DNA from: Alviniconcha marisindica
Lineage: Eukaryota > Mollusca > Gastropoda > Provannidae
Length of the DNA: 64,000 nt
Direction: 5' to 3'
NCBI GenBank assembly: GCA_018857735.1
Contig: JABMCL010001782.1
Location: 348,501-412,500, forward strand
In this document: piece by piece, positions 22,597 through 32,700 of the stretch
Layout of the letters: every line of letters begins with the position of its first letter
Position numbering within the stretch: the first letter of the stretch is position 1
Position numbers and translations under genes: made by a program
Notes under the pieces: generated by a model
The model's database searches: none
Told to the model about the DNA's origin: nothing
Seen by the model: the letters and a program-made list of their open reading frames with translations, nothing else

Positions 22597-24113
22597 ATAT
22601 TATGTAAATTATGATGCCTACTGCATAGCGTTAATGTTTGCATTAATACAAGTACACAGCATAATCTACACACATAAAATCATACCTGTCTAGGAATCTT
22701 AGAATGATGGATGTTTTGCCCTGCAGAAGAAAAAGGAAAGCATAATAAATATACACAGAATAACTTTGTTGGAAAAATAACAAATCACCTTCTGTTGGTT
22801 CTTTTGTGGTTAAAGACAGTCTTAAGTTACACACATACATGCATGCACGCATGCACGCACGCCTGCATACACACATGCACACAAAGTGAGTTAATTAGCG
22901 CTTGAAAAGTTGATCTTTTCACACACTGTGCATTACATCATGCCAAGGTTCTGTAGTCCCAAAATTTTCACCTCTGATACCCATGGATTACAACATAGCC
23001 ACATGCAGGCAATTTCAAGTTCAACATTAATGCCAGCAGTTTGCAACAGATAAAAACTTTATTACCAATGGGCTGTCAAAGGGTCATAGTGTCAATCAGC
23101 TGCTTTTTGGTTTGTTTTCTATCCCAAGAATCCAAGGCCTGATGATTTTGCATGAGAGGGTGTGATGCATAAAAATGCACTTTGACAACCTTTAAAAAAA
23201 ATCAAAAAAATCTTGCTACATCGTGATGATGAATAAAAATTAAAACTCATGGAAACACTGTCTTCAGAATGAGGCCTGTCACATTGTCACTGAAAGGAAG
23301 TGGGTTACCAATGAATGGCTTAAGTTGATCAGTTTCACAACTGGTCATTCTCTCATACTTACAGCATTTTTGCTGCCTAGCAGAAACACAGCTGAATCTT
23401 CTCTTGACTGTCCTTCCTCTGCAACAAAATGCAGATAAATAAAATATGTATTTCGTCATGCTATACAGTTCATAGGCAGACTCAATATGATACAAAACAA
23501 GATAAACTGCTATAATTAATAAATTATTAAATACCACAACTACTGTGCTTGTTGATGTAATGTCCAAATATTTGACTGTATTATATGTAGCTGATTCAGG
23601 ATGTGCAACTATAAACAGCAACAACAATACCACACACTGCACTTTTTATTTTATTTTTATTTTTTAGCATTGTCTGCATGGTTTGGTTACTGGTATAGCC
23701 AGCTGAGTAATATTGGCCATGAGATGATTTGTCGGTACAAATAAAAATTGCCACGAACCAATATTATATGTGAAATGGCCTGATAGATATACTGATGCAG
23801 GTGAGAATATAAGATCTTGTATTGGTACACCCGATATATGATCATATATAGGCAGAAGGAAAAGAAAAAAAGAAAAAAAGAGAAGAGTTTTGGAATTTAT
23901 TGGGAGGGGGACAACACCTTTGACTTGAAGGTGCCAAGGGTGGGGGACATCTGAACTGCATCTGGGGGTTATGATTCGGCGTGCCAGCATAAGATCTCAG
24001 GCGATTGTACCGCTACATACTGGGCCGTTTCACATATCGGTTAATAACAGAGTCATGATACCTTTAGTTAGCTTAGCCTGATGAATTGCCAGATCCCACA
24101 AGTTCCCATCCAT
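6572..24113 (-). CDS. DYNC2LI1: Cytoplasmic dynein 2 light intermediate chain 1, 14 coding exons
   Basis: This protein is a subunit of the dynein-2 motor that drives retrograde intraflagellar transport in cilia. Coding exons, in order: 24113-24062, 23418-23363, 22720-22686, 21970-21901, 18044-17956, 15911-15726, 15183-15115, 14610-14533, 13218-13139, 12141-12071, 10840-10795, 10349-10298, 7426-7334, 6643-6572. Together they give about 349 residues; the human protein has 351. A P-loop GSKNAGKTS (residues 32-40) spans exons 2-3, followed by [57 protein letters not shown] and [12 protein letters not shown], all diagnostic. The start has a good context (AAGATGG), and a splice acceptor before it (24131-24133) implies a 5' UTR exon. 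All junctions agree in phase except exon 5 to exon 6, which is one base short; I infer a sequence error or local indel. It shares a 436-bp divergent promoter region with KIFBP. Confidence 0.92.
6980..7032. repeat. GT microsatellite in DYNC2LI1 intron 13
   Basis: (GT)n followed by imperfect GT/GC repeats. A CA tract at 7244-7310 lies between it and exon 13, within about 25 bp of that exon's donor. Confidence 0.9.
8993..9213. repeat. Minisatellite, about 43-bp unit, 5 copies
   Basis: Direct units share GTTATTAAATGGTGGCAAAG and TTCCCTCCCTGGCAACCAC, in the intron between DYNC2LI1 exons 12 and 13. A two-copy 36-bp duplication follows at about 9330-9401. Confidence 0.85.
10460..10750. repeat. Two-copy tandem duplication (about 130 bp) in DYNC2LI1 intron 11
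   Basis: Segments at about 10460-10590 and 10618-10750 share TACTTGACTGTAAACAGT, AAGCACACMATTGTTTTT, CAACCCCCCAAAA and GCTACTGGTCACAGAA. The second copy ends about 45 bp from the exon 11 donor. Confidence 0.8.
11222..11724. mobile_element. Non-autonomous TTAA-flanked DNA transposon, about 500 bp
   Basis: Terminal inverted repeats begin AGGGGAAACAAAC on the left; the right end is GTTCCCCT, the inverted match of AGGGGAAC. TTAA lies immediately outside each end (11218-11221 and 11725-11728). TTAA target choice is shared by the piggyBac and Kolobok superfamilies, and the AGGG terminus leans towards Kolobok. The internal sequence (ACTGCTGGGCACAAAATGG) recurs at 41230-41450. No transposase frame remains. 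Confidence 0.65.
12516..13066. repeat. Minisatellite, 30-bp unit, about 18 copies
   Basis: The unit consists of ACAATACAGATGTCAG followed by TATTCACCAGTCCC, repeated with substitutions and a few 1-bp slips, in the intron between DYNC2LI1 exons 9 and 10. Because 30 is divisible by three, frames stay open for up to about 200 codons on both strands. These are by-products of the repeat and not genes. Confidence 0.9.
13656..14315. mobile_element. Non-autonomous piggyBac-like element, 660 bp
   Basis: The termini are CCCACTTGGCC at the left and GGCCAAGTGGG at the right, an exact 11-bp inverted repeat. TTAA flanks each side (13652-13655 and 14316-14319). The imperfect inverted match continues inward: CTGCCCTTTTGCTAC on the left against GTAAGGCAAAAGAG on the right. 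CCC ends with TTAA duplications are the piggyBac pattern. A 75-80-codon frame near the right end ([18 protein letters not shown]) could be a transposase remnant, but I cannot assign it. The element sits in DYNC2LI1 intron 8. Confidence 0.75.
15962..16041 (-). pseudogene. Degenerate duplicate of the start of DYNC2LI1 exon 6
   Basis: Read on the minus strand this segment parallels the first 75-80 bases of exon 6 (15911-15726). It keeps GACCTGTCCCAGCC, CAGGAGCTGTG and TTCACGCT, but has a TGA in place of the conserved Trp codon of the QELW motif. It lacks an AG acceptor, having CTTTGGCACAC where exon 6 has TTTCTCAG. Flanking intron motifs (TGACAGCAACATA) also recur, so the duplicated unit included intron sequence. 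It lies about 50 bp upstream of the functional exon in transcription order and would terminate translation if spliced in. Confidence 0.8.
16430..17936. repeat. Minisatellite with 46-bp unit in DYNC2LI1 intron 5, interrupted by a transposon
   Basis: The unit is CACTCTTACACACAAACACA followed by CTGACATTACACCCTCTATC and CCAACT, present in about 20 copies with shorter deletion variants. A 442-bp element splits it at 17444-17885; the array then resumes to within about 20 bp of the exon 5 donor. GT microsatellites lie nearby at 16095-16180 and 16212-16250. Confidence 0.9.
17444..17885 (+). mobile_element. 442-bp inverted-repeat element with 6-bp target duplication, copy A
   Basis: The ends are CATAGCTGTCAACCCC and GGGTTGACAGGTATG, about 14-16 bp of terminal inverted repeat. 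It interrupts the 46-bp minisatellite. The uninterrupted array unit reads ...CACTCTTACACACAAAC..., whereas here it reads ACTCTT, element, ACTCTG, ACACACAAAC. The target duplication is therefore 6 bp with one later change. A second copy in the opposite orientation lies at 34566-34978. No transposase is encoded. The 6-bp duplication excludes TTAA, TA and 8-bp families; superfamily unassigned. Confidence 0.8.
18352..18450. repeat. CA/CGCA microsatellite in DYNC2LI1 intron 4
   Basis: Mixed (CA)n, (CGCA)n and ATGCAC repeats. A purer CA tract follows at 18735-18789. The A/C-rich stretch from 18960 to 19180 is CAACAA/AAAACA low-complexity sequence whose long open frame is not a gene. Confidence 0.85.
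19946..19998. repeat. TA microsatellite
   Basis: (TA)n of about 52 bp in DYNC2LI1 intron 4. Confidence 0.9.
20213..20402. repeat. Two-copy tandem duplication, about 95 bp
   Basis: Both halves share GTGGATATGARCACTT, CAGATTGTTTRCAAT, ACTGTGCCAYGTATTTCAAA and AAAAGAARAAA. A GT tract lies at 20627-20692, and a further about 82-bp direct duplication at 20903-21055 (ACATTGGCAATGCCCAATTT, twice). Confidence 0.8.
22019..22322. repeat. 110-bp direct duplication flanking a C-rich tract
   Basis: Near-identical segments at 22019-22127 and 22213-22322 begin CAATGCTGACAATGTGAAG and end TTTTTGGTTAAAAACAAA. Between them is a run of about 21 C (22131-22152) followed by A-rich sequence. It lies just upstream of DYNC2LI1 exon 4 in transcription order. 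Confidence 0.85.
22325..22535 (-). mobile_element. tRNA-derived SINE (family 2), minus-strand copy
   Basis: The copy shares TGGTATGGCTGCCAGTGTTT, GGGATTTTTAAYGTG, CATAGATGTTGATRCATG-like sequence and GTCTGCACTGAAAGCTGACT with 56730-56998; the same blocks appear inverted at 31075-31320. The tRNA-like head should lie at the right-hand end but is lost into a TA tract (22537-22600). Confidence 0.7.
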
Positions 24114-24549
24114 CTTGAACGCTTCAGTGTCTGCAAGAAAAATATTCGAACTTAGTAAAGCTGGTATAGAATCAGCAAATCATTTGACACTCACAGTCGT
24201 TATTTCAGATTTGCTTTGTCACAAATTACAAATTACAAGAACACAACTAGGGTATAATGACTGGAGCAGTTTTGTCTGCAAAGCGTAGCACGTTCTACAT
24301 TACCGGATGTTTTGCAGTCGCCACCGAGGAATTTACCTCCGCAGTAAATTTGATCACGGGTTTGATTTTTCAGGTCTTTAAAAAAGAAGAAGACTTTATG
24401 CATAAAAAAGCTGAAGATTGAACGAGGTATAAACAAACATTGACTTGTTGACTCTGCTTTCTTTTGGATGATTTTTGTAATTTAGAAAATATTATTATTA
24501 CTAATTAAATCTTCAGACTTTGTTCATTACTGCACTGTTGCGCATCAAT
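24114..24549. promoter_or_regulatory. Divergent promoter region between DYNC2LI1 and KIFBP
   Basis: Only 436 bp separate the two start codons, which point away from each other, so the core promoters must lie here or in 5' UTR introns. A splice acceptor for the first DYNC2LI1 coding exon sits at 24131-24133 (minus strand), implying an upstream non-coding exon inside this interval. I see no clear TATA box assignable to either gene. Confidence 0.6.
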
Positions 24550-27500
24550 ATGGCTGCCGTTTCAAGCTTTCTGGAAAGTGAAGGCTATGAATTATTCAAG
24601 AAGGCTAATTATTTAAGTAAGGTAGCCTCGAAAGATGATCCAGATGACCAGCCTTACAAGTCACTGTATGAAGCTCGAGAACTCTTAACTGATCTTCGGG
24701 CTAAAGTGAGTGATTTCTACGATGATGACTCAAACAACAAGGATTTGCTGTTTGCCCTGGCTACCTTGGATCTACATCTTGGTTGCAACTTCACCGACAC
24801 TGATGAAACCAGTACAGGAGAGGAATATTTGTCAAGAGTGCTGAAAAGTCTCGAGGAGCTGAAGATGGAAGAGGGAGCAATATGCATCTATTTGCATGCA
24901 CTAAACCACCTCGGTGTTCTGTGGTGTGCTCGCAACCGGCATGAAAAAGCCAAGAAATACTTGGATGAAGCAGAAGAACTTTTTCATGAATATAAAAAGA
25001 ACGTTGGCGATGCACCCAAACGAGCTGACGAATTCTTCCTGAAGCCTGAAGAAGATGAAAGTGAACTTCTTCGTAATAGGTCAAGCAAATTTGAAGCGAC
25101 GTATACACATACTTTGTATTACATGGCACAGGTGATGGCAAAACTGGGAGATAGTGATGCCTCTGCAAAGTACTGTCACACAACTCTGCGCAGGCAGCTG
25201 GATTCTCATGACTATGATGCAACAGACTGGGCCCTCAATGCTGCAACATTATCCCAGGTTAATGTTTTGTTGATCTGCTGGGTTCTTCTTCTTCATTGTG
25301 TTAGGCAGCCACCTTCCAATAAGCAGAAAACTGCTCAGAGATTTTGCTGCACTTTAGGGGGGGGGGGGGGGGGGGGTGTCTGCAGAGTCCTATAGAGTGG
25401 TATAATGAAAAGAAAGAAAAGGTTACTGTTACTTAGCTTTGAAAAGTCACTTAAATGTGTTCTCATGCCAAACACTGAAACAGCTGCTATTAAGTGCTAA
25501 TGCTATGTAGAATTGTCTGATTACTCTTCTGGGAATTTTCTTGTCACAGAAACTTTGTATAAATACATGAAAGTGAAATTGTACTGTTTGCAGTCATCAG
25601 AAGTATTTTGTTTGTTCAAACAAACGAAAAAACAGTTTGTCCAGGCATTAAGTTGATTATGTTAACACTAATAGACCTTGACTGCTTGAGTAGCAAAGTA
25701 ACAACAGCTGTGTCAAGAGCTTTAAAACTTTTATTTTTTTAAAGAAACCATCAGGATAAAATTTTATGACAGTAAGCATGGTCTGCGGCCCTGTCAAGTG
25801 GTCTCAAAGAGTCCAGCTGAACTGGACCTTTGTAGCATCATGTCGTTTGTTATCATCCTCATTAATCACTGCATAAAATTAAAAAGGTCTGAGCTTTTGT
25901 AGCCCATCATGCCATACTCTCATGGTGATCTTGCTCTTGGTGTTCTGGCCTCTTTCCATGCCTGAAGCAATTCTGATCATTTGAACTCACAAGTCAAAGC
26001 CCTCAACATCAGAGAGTACACACAGCCTGAGGGTTGGTGGAAGGATGTAGTGGCAGTCTGCTCTTGGGGGATGCTCACTCGGTCTAACTCTGACTCCAGT
26101 CCCATGTGCACTCCTTACTTTTGTATTACTTTGTACTCTTGCTCGGACCTACCCACAAACTCCTTGCATGCTCCCTTGGCCTTGTGCACTTCTCTTACTT
26201 TTGTATTTGGAATTCAGTCCCACAAGACCTTAGACACTGCTCAACCCTGTCATCTTTTAAAGCCAAACTGAAAACCTTCCTCTTCTCACAGTATTTCCAT
26301 CCTAACTAATATCAGTACCCAGTTTCTGCTACAGTCAGTGTGAGTGTGTATGTATACATCATTACATGTGTGTGTTTGTAGTGCGTATTTTTATTTTTAT
26401 TTTATAATACTTCATGTAAATTGTTTTGGCAGGACTATGCACTACATGTGTATAGAATATCATATTTAGGTTAATATGTATCATGTGAGCGCTCAGGGCG
26501 TTGATGAGCGCATGATAAATGTACATTATTATTATTATTACTTTGTACTCTTACTCTGACCTACCCACACATTTCCAGCATGATCCCTTGCGGCTTGTGC
26601 ACCCCTTTCACTTTTGTATCAATCTTAATTCTTAGTATTCTTACTATGACCACCCACAAACTGCATGCATGCTCCTCTTAGTCTTAGTCTTACTTTTCGT
26701 GTCAGTCTGACACATCCACTGGCCACGGACTCCTGGCATGCCCTCTCAATGACCCTGCTGCTGTCCACTACATCAGTACTTGGGGCCCCTTGATCGCAGT
26801 TCCCACTGAACACAAAGTCTGTCATAAGGTTTGTCAGTGGCTCTGTCAGTCTATCCAATCCTTGGGTCTTAGTCTTACACAGGTTATTAGTAATTACTGT
26901 CACTATATAGTCACCCATCAGGAATAATCCTTTGCATGGGGTGCTTTCAGTATCATTTTACTATCAGTTCAATCACAATGTAATTTAATAAACAGGTGTG
27001 CTATTTTATTAAAAACTTTTTTTCTTCGTTTTAGGTTTACATCACCCAAGAAAAATTTCCACTGGCACGTCATTGCCTGGCAAGCTCCTCCGTCATCTTT
27101 GAAGAGACCCGACCCAACAGAGAAGTGTCCGAGGAAGCCAAGGAGAACTGGGACTACAAGGATGCTGACATTCACAGATGCTGGGTCAAGTATGGCCTGC
27201 AACTGCTGGAGGTGTCGAGAGACAAGATGCTGGAGGAAGTCAATACGTTTGATGAAGACCATGGTATGGCAGAGAAATCAGACCAAGACGCTGCAGCCAC
27301 TGCTGACCACAACTATGATAAGGCATCCAAATCCGAGCAGGACAAAGCAGAGGAGGGATCCAACGGCGAAAAGTCCTTCGAGCCCTTCAACCTGGAGGTC
27401 ACCTCTTACGAAGAAAAGGTGACGGACAAACTGGTGAAAACATTTGATGAGGCGCGTCAGGTGTTTCTCTTCATCCAGGAGGGAATTGCCTATGCCAAGC

Positions 27501-28144
27501 AGGTGTATCAGCTGGATGGGCACTGCACAGATTACATCGAACTGACCCAGGACCACAGCAAGGCTTTCAAGCTGCTGGCCTTCTTCGAGCTGGACATGGA
27601 GCGGCAGTGCCGGATGCACAAGCGGCGGGTGGACATGCTGGTCGCCCTGCTGAACGAGGTCAGCCTCCAGCACTACCTGCTGGTGTGCCGCCAGCTCATC
27701 TTCGAGGTGGCCGAGACCTACAGCAGCATGCTGGACATCAAGCTGGCCATGCTGGAGCTCGAGTCGGTCCCACCCACACCTCATGCCGTGCGCAAAATTA
27801 ACAGCCTGGCCCAGCAGAGCATCAAGCAGTACCAGGCTTACCTGGACACGCTGAAAGGTGGGAAGCCAGACCTCCCTGAAACTTTCCCTGATGGAAACAC
27901 CAGACCGGCACTGGTTGCCATGTTCTGCTGTGGGCGCCTGTGGGGAAAACTGCTGAGCCCAGAGGTCAGTGAGCGCCTGACGTGCATGAAGCGGTCGCTG
28001 GAGTGCTACAAGTTTGTGGTGGACTACTGCCAGCGCCACCCTGAGGCTAAGGCTGAAGTGGACAAGGAGCTGTCGCTGTGTGAGGAACTGTCAGCACTTC
28101 TTCCTTTGAAGATGGAGAAGATTCGAGAAACACAGAGTGTATGA
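24550..28144 (+). CDS. KIFBP: KIF-binding protein, two coding exons
   Basis: KIFBP binds the motor domains of a subset of kinesins and blocks their attachment to microtubules; in vertebrates it is needed for axon and mitochondrial transport. Exon 1 is 24550-25257, exon 2 is 27035-28144, with GT-AG boundaries and phase 0; together they give 605 residues (human 621). Diagnostic stretches are EPYKSKYEAR-like DQPYKSLYEAREL, YTHTLYYMAQV, YCHTTLRRQL, WALNAATLSQ at the junction, RHCLASSSVIFEET, DHSKAFKLLAFFELDMER and MHKRRVDMLVALL. The fold is an array of TPR-like helices. Residues about 268-310, Asp/Glu/Lys-rich, form the variable linker. I chose ATG 24550 over the in-frame ATG at 24520 for its context (AATATGG) and MAA start. 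The intron carries a long G run and a LINE tail. Confidence 0.95.
26130..26541 (+). mobile_element. 3' tail fragment of a non-LTR retrotransposon in the KIFBP intron
   Basis: One frame reads VPQDLRHCSTLSSFKAKLKT followed by FLFSQYF, the typical last residues of reverse-transcriptase ORFs of CR1/RTE-type LINEs. An untranslated tail follows, ending TGTGAGCGCTCAGGGCGTTG, ATGAGCGCATGATAAATG and (ATT)n at 26527-26541. Similar tail ends occur near 49165-49215. A second degraded segment (26545-26900) repeats part of the upstream sequence. Confidence 0.65.
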
Positions 28145-29285
28145 AGACGGAGAGGATTTGAGAAGCACAAGGTGTTTGATGACTCTAATTTGGACTTTCA
28201 CTGGTTTCAGTGATTTGAATCAATACGTAACACAAATACAGCAACGAAGACCCAAGTTACCTATGGTAACTCTTAACTGGCATGCGTGTAAATACAAAAG
28301 GGACATAAACTCCACCAGAGGTACACACATGCCAGGCGAGAGTTACCGTAGGCAACTCAGGTCTTGTACTTGTGTTATGTATTTTGAGCGCTAATTAACT
28401 CCCTTGGGTGTTGATTCTGCACGAGTGCTCTGGGCCTCATTCCATTTCAGATTTGTGACAATTCAGTGATTTGAAACAAAAATGTGGTTGGTTGTTTTTC
28501 TTGCAAAGTGATGTGCTGTGGATGGATGTTTACAGCTAAAGACTGTGAAATGCAATACAATTATCATTAATGTCAGCATAATACAATATATACTTATGCA
28601 TGCATTTTATTTATGTTTATAGTCGCTATGGGAGTCTTAATCTAATTTTCAAAGATTGTGTGGGGCTTTTTTTTATATATGGTTAGATGATGATGATGTG
28701 GGGCTTAATGTCCTTGGATGTCAGGTTGACATATTAGGGACAAACGTTTATGGTAAATAGTCTTGTGATCATTTGATGAAAATTGTGAAATTAAAACTCT
28801 TAATTATGAAAATAGGAGTGGATAACTATCTCAAAGAATGTGTGCATGTAACATGTGACGAAGTCAGGGGGAGGGGAGAGAGAGTGTTCTATAAGTATGC
28901 TTCCTCTGAATTTCATTTGTTGGTTGTATGCAAATTATGCACACATTTATACAAATTACAGATATTAAAAAGTTATGGTTTACACACAAAACATCATAGA
29001 ACATGTACTAGCACGTAACATGCTCCTAATCCTATCATGGTACACCAACATTGAACAGTACACACACACACACAAACCTGCAGTGTTACATATATATGCC
29101 ACACATCACACATACTTTGGTCACGAGCTGCATTGTTTATTTGAATTATTGTTTTGCGTGTAACAATACTGTGTTTACAAATAACAATATTAAAGTTATG
29201 GTTTACACACAAAACACCACAGAACATGTACTAGTACATAATGCACATAACATGCTCCTATCATGATACACCAATGTTGATCAGT

Positions 29286-29316
<31 letters not shown>

Positions 29317-29707
29317 TGCAGTGTTACATATATATGTCACACATCACACATACTTTGGTAAAGAGCTGCATTGTTTATTTGAATTATTGTTTTGTGTATA
29401 ACACAATATTGTGTTCACAAGTAACAATATTAACATATATGTGCCTGTCACATTTTCATGAACACCATCTGGTAGACCATATGTACATGATAAAACAAAA
29501 AGATACCAAACATAAGTACACACATCTTCAACTAAGGACTGAGGAACATCAGACCAACAAAATGGTAATGTGTATGCAATGAACTATGGCTTTGACTGAT
29601 ACCAAATCATACATCAGCGTAGGCACCCATGTCAGATGTCTCTTGCTCATCCATCACAATGAAACTGTCACACTAAAAGAAACAAACCCAAACCTTCACA
29701 AGCACAC
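28145..29707. other. Convergent 3' region between KIFBP and WDR25
   Basis: The two stop codons face each other across 1.56 kb. It holds both 3' UTRs, a fragment of dispersed repeat family 3 (28700-28745), a two-copy 230-bp tandem duplication (about 28965-29430) and an ATTAAA at 28790-28795 that could serve KIFBP. I see no further gene. Confidence 0.6.
28965..29430. repeat. Two-copy tandem duplication, about 230 bp, carrying candidate poly(A) signals
   Basis: Both copies run from TTATGGTTTACACACAAAAC through CA-rich sequence and AGTGTTACATATATATG to ATTGTTTATTTGAATTATTG. Each carries a minus-strand AATAAA (29136-29141 and 29374-29379), so WDR25 transcripts may have two alternative 3' ends about 240 bp apart. 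Confidence 0.8.
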
Positions 29708-32700
29708 CTACTGAAAAAGCACAATATCCCCATCCCATGTTGCCCCAGCAACAACAGATGGCAGCACTGGGTGGGCAGCAACATCAAGCAGCACTTCTCC
29801 ACTACCAACAGTTCGAATCTTTTTGCAATTGTTGAAACTGTAGCAGTGAAGTTTGCCATCCGATGAACCACTGTACACCAGGCCTCCATCTTGTGACAGT
29901 GACAGCCCTATGTTGTAACCAGAACTCTGCAAACAGAAAACAGGCAAGGCAAAATTGTGAAAATATTCTGGTTATAATTCTGAAATGGTGTTAGTTATAT
30001 TCAATATTGTATCAAGGACTCTTTACATTTATGGATATCTCTCTAAATTTATGGATATCAGACAAGACCTGGCTGAAGATGTTTTAACGTTATGGTCTCT
30101 GCTGCTGTCTTGCACTGCTGTGAATTGTGATGATAACAGCAGTGCCACATCTTGCAAAGGGCAACCAGACATAATATAATTATTATGTTTGGATTTCTGT
30201 CTTGCAGACTAAAAAAACAACAACAGCAGCTTTTGGCCATTATCAGTAATGGCATCTTCTTCTGTGTTCCTCTTTTTGTGGAGGTAGTACACCTATTTTT
30301 TGAGTCATTGTGAAGGTGACCATTTTCCATTCCCCAGCCACTTGGGTAACCACACCCCATCTTGCAACATTGACAAGTCACAGTTGTGTGTTGTATTTGT
30401 AACCAGCATGCTGTAAATGAGAAGCAGGCAAGAAATGATTTCGTATGTTAAAGGCCCAGCCTCATTGCAGAAACATTCCATCTTGCACAAGAGACTGTCC
30501 TATGTCATGGGCAACACTGCAAGTGGAAGTGAAACAAGCAGACATAACTTTAGATGTTAAGGCTCCCTTGTGACAGAGATGTGCCATGTTGCAACATTTA
30601 CAGTCACAGCCACGCACTGTAACCAGCACTCTGCAAAGGGCAACCAGATATATATATAGAGAGATAGATATATATATATATATATATATATATTATGTTG
30701 GGGTTTCTGTCTTGATGTCCTATATTATGTTCGGGTTTCTGTCTTAATGTCTTATCTCATGGGCAACACACACTCTGCAAGTGAACGTAGAACAAGCAGA
30801 CATGATTTAAGCCTAAGGCGTTAAGGCTCCTTTGCCTTGAGACGGAGATGTGCCATGTTGAAACAGTGACAGTCACAGCCATGTGTTCTAACCAGCACTC
30901 TGCAAGTGGTTAAAAACTGTGACATGATTAAAGATGTGCAGGTTCCCGTCTTGTGATGACTGTCGAGCTACTGCATCTTGTTACAGCTATAGTTCCAAGT
31001 CAAAACTTTCACTTAACAAGTGAAACCCACGCAAGATGTCTTAAATATACTTGCTACTGACACATGCGTATGGATGGGGCAGGGACATAGCTCAGGTGGT
31101 TGAGCATCAGGTCCGGTGAGCTGCTGACACAACTCTGACTCACTGGAGCAAGGGATTTTTCTCCCCAAGTCAACTTTCAGTGCAGACTCTGTAAATTATA
31201 GTGTTTGTACAGCTGCTGGATGCCATTGCAGGCATCAACGTTTCAGAGCATATTTAAAAACTCAAACATTGGCAGCCATACCCAAGTTCAGACACACACA
31301 AGAATACAACACACACTAGGTAAATCCTTGAAGGTGGCATAACTACCCAAGTGGCTGGGGAACTGAAAATGGTCGCATACACGACTCAAAAAATAGGTGT
31401 ACTACCTCCCAAAAAGAGGAACACAGAAGATGTTGTTACTGATAATGGCCAAAAGCTGTTTTTCAGTCTGTAAGTTGTCAGTTTTGTTTTTGGCTTGGTT
31501 CTTGGTGAGCACGTTAGTTCTGACTGTTTTTCATTCCTTGTTCTTTGCGTTCATGGAATGGGCTATGTTCTCAAATGTGTAGCAATAGCACATCAAAGAA
31601 GACATTATTATTATTATTAAACTTTGGGGGGGGGGTGTGGGGGGGGAGGTCACTTGTAAAAGCAGTTTATTGGGCAGTTCAGGTGGGGTTGTTACTCCCT
31701 TGCTTTTTACCCAGCATCGCTTAAGTCCCTTGGCCACTTTTACTTCCGGTGTGCACTTTCTTCAAAATGGAAGGCGGTGACAGTGAATTTGTGAAGTTTA
31801 CACTGCTAACTTTAAAGGCTTTTTTGAAGGCACGTTGTCAGAATGTGTCTGGCAACAAGCAACAACTTGTTGCTCGTGTTACAGGATGCCCAAATCCGAC
31901 CCAATCACCTTTCCCATGTAATTTTTGCAACTGCAACAGTAGTGGCATTTGTATTGCTTCGCAATTCTAGGTTCACCTTCCATTGTTATACACAGCATGA
32001 AGCAACGCCTACTCAGAAATTGGCGTGGAAGTGATGCTGCAACCTCTCGCGACTGCTTGCGTGAAAGATTACAAAGGGCATTCACTCGTGCAAACCAGCT
32101 TTGCTGAACTGCAACAATAATGCTGTCATCTTGCGTTCACAGACTTTCAGGTCCTAACTGCTGGAGTCAACTGCTCTCTTACTTCTTACTCTATTGCAAA
32201 GAATCAGCCTTAATTGAAAGCCATCAATTGAGTTAATACTGTGGCTGCACAATGACAACCCCAAAATACAAAATACCACTGCAGTTGTTGATGACTGTGA
32301 GGAAAACCTGACCTACCTTGTGTCCTTCAAAGCGTTTATTTTTGTTCATTTTGTATGGCCGTTGTGTTGAGAAGACAGCTGCATAACCTGCCTGCGTCTG
32401 CGCCAGAAACTGGGGGAGTGAGGGATGCAGGCTTAGCCGCGTCACCGTGTAGCGCTCCTGAAAGGCAAATCATAGTCATGGTATATTACTGATTAGTCTT
32501 CAGAAAACAGGCTTGATATCTTGTACCAGTTGGACAAAACATGTTTCTGATAAGATCTAAACACACAAAAGGTTAAAAACAATTCTGATTTTAATATGAC
32601 CATACAAAATGAAACATGTTTTGATAAAGCTGATTGTTTTCAGTGGAAAAGCACTTGATATCTTGTACCAGTTGGACAAAACATGTTTTTGACAAGATCT

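Larger units (their letters stand above)
30205..31472. repeat. Inverted repeat pair (about 130-150 bp arms) in WDR25 intron 4
   Basis: The left arm (30205-30355) and the inverted right arm (31341-31472) share CTTTTGGCCATTATCAGTAA, TCTGTGTTCCTCTTTTTG, GAGGTAGTACACCTATTTTT and CCCCAGCCACTTGGGTA. The arms enclose about 1 kb that includes degenerate exon copies and a SINE. It could be a composite element's ends or two independent insertions of one repeat; no clear target duplication is seen. Confidence 0.65.

Noticed and set aside
24791..25222. 143-codon minus-strand frame
   Set aside because: Antisense shadow of KIFBP exon 1.
27278..28039. 253-codon minus-strand frame
   Set aside because: Antisense shadow of KIFBP exon 2, whose product is strongly recognisable.
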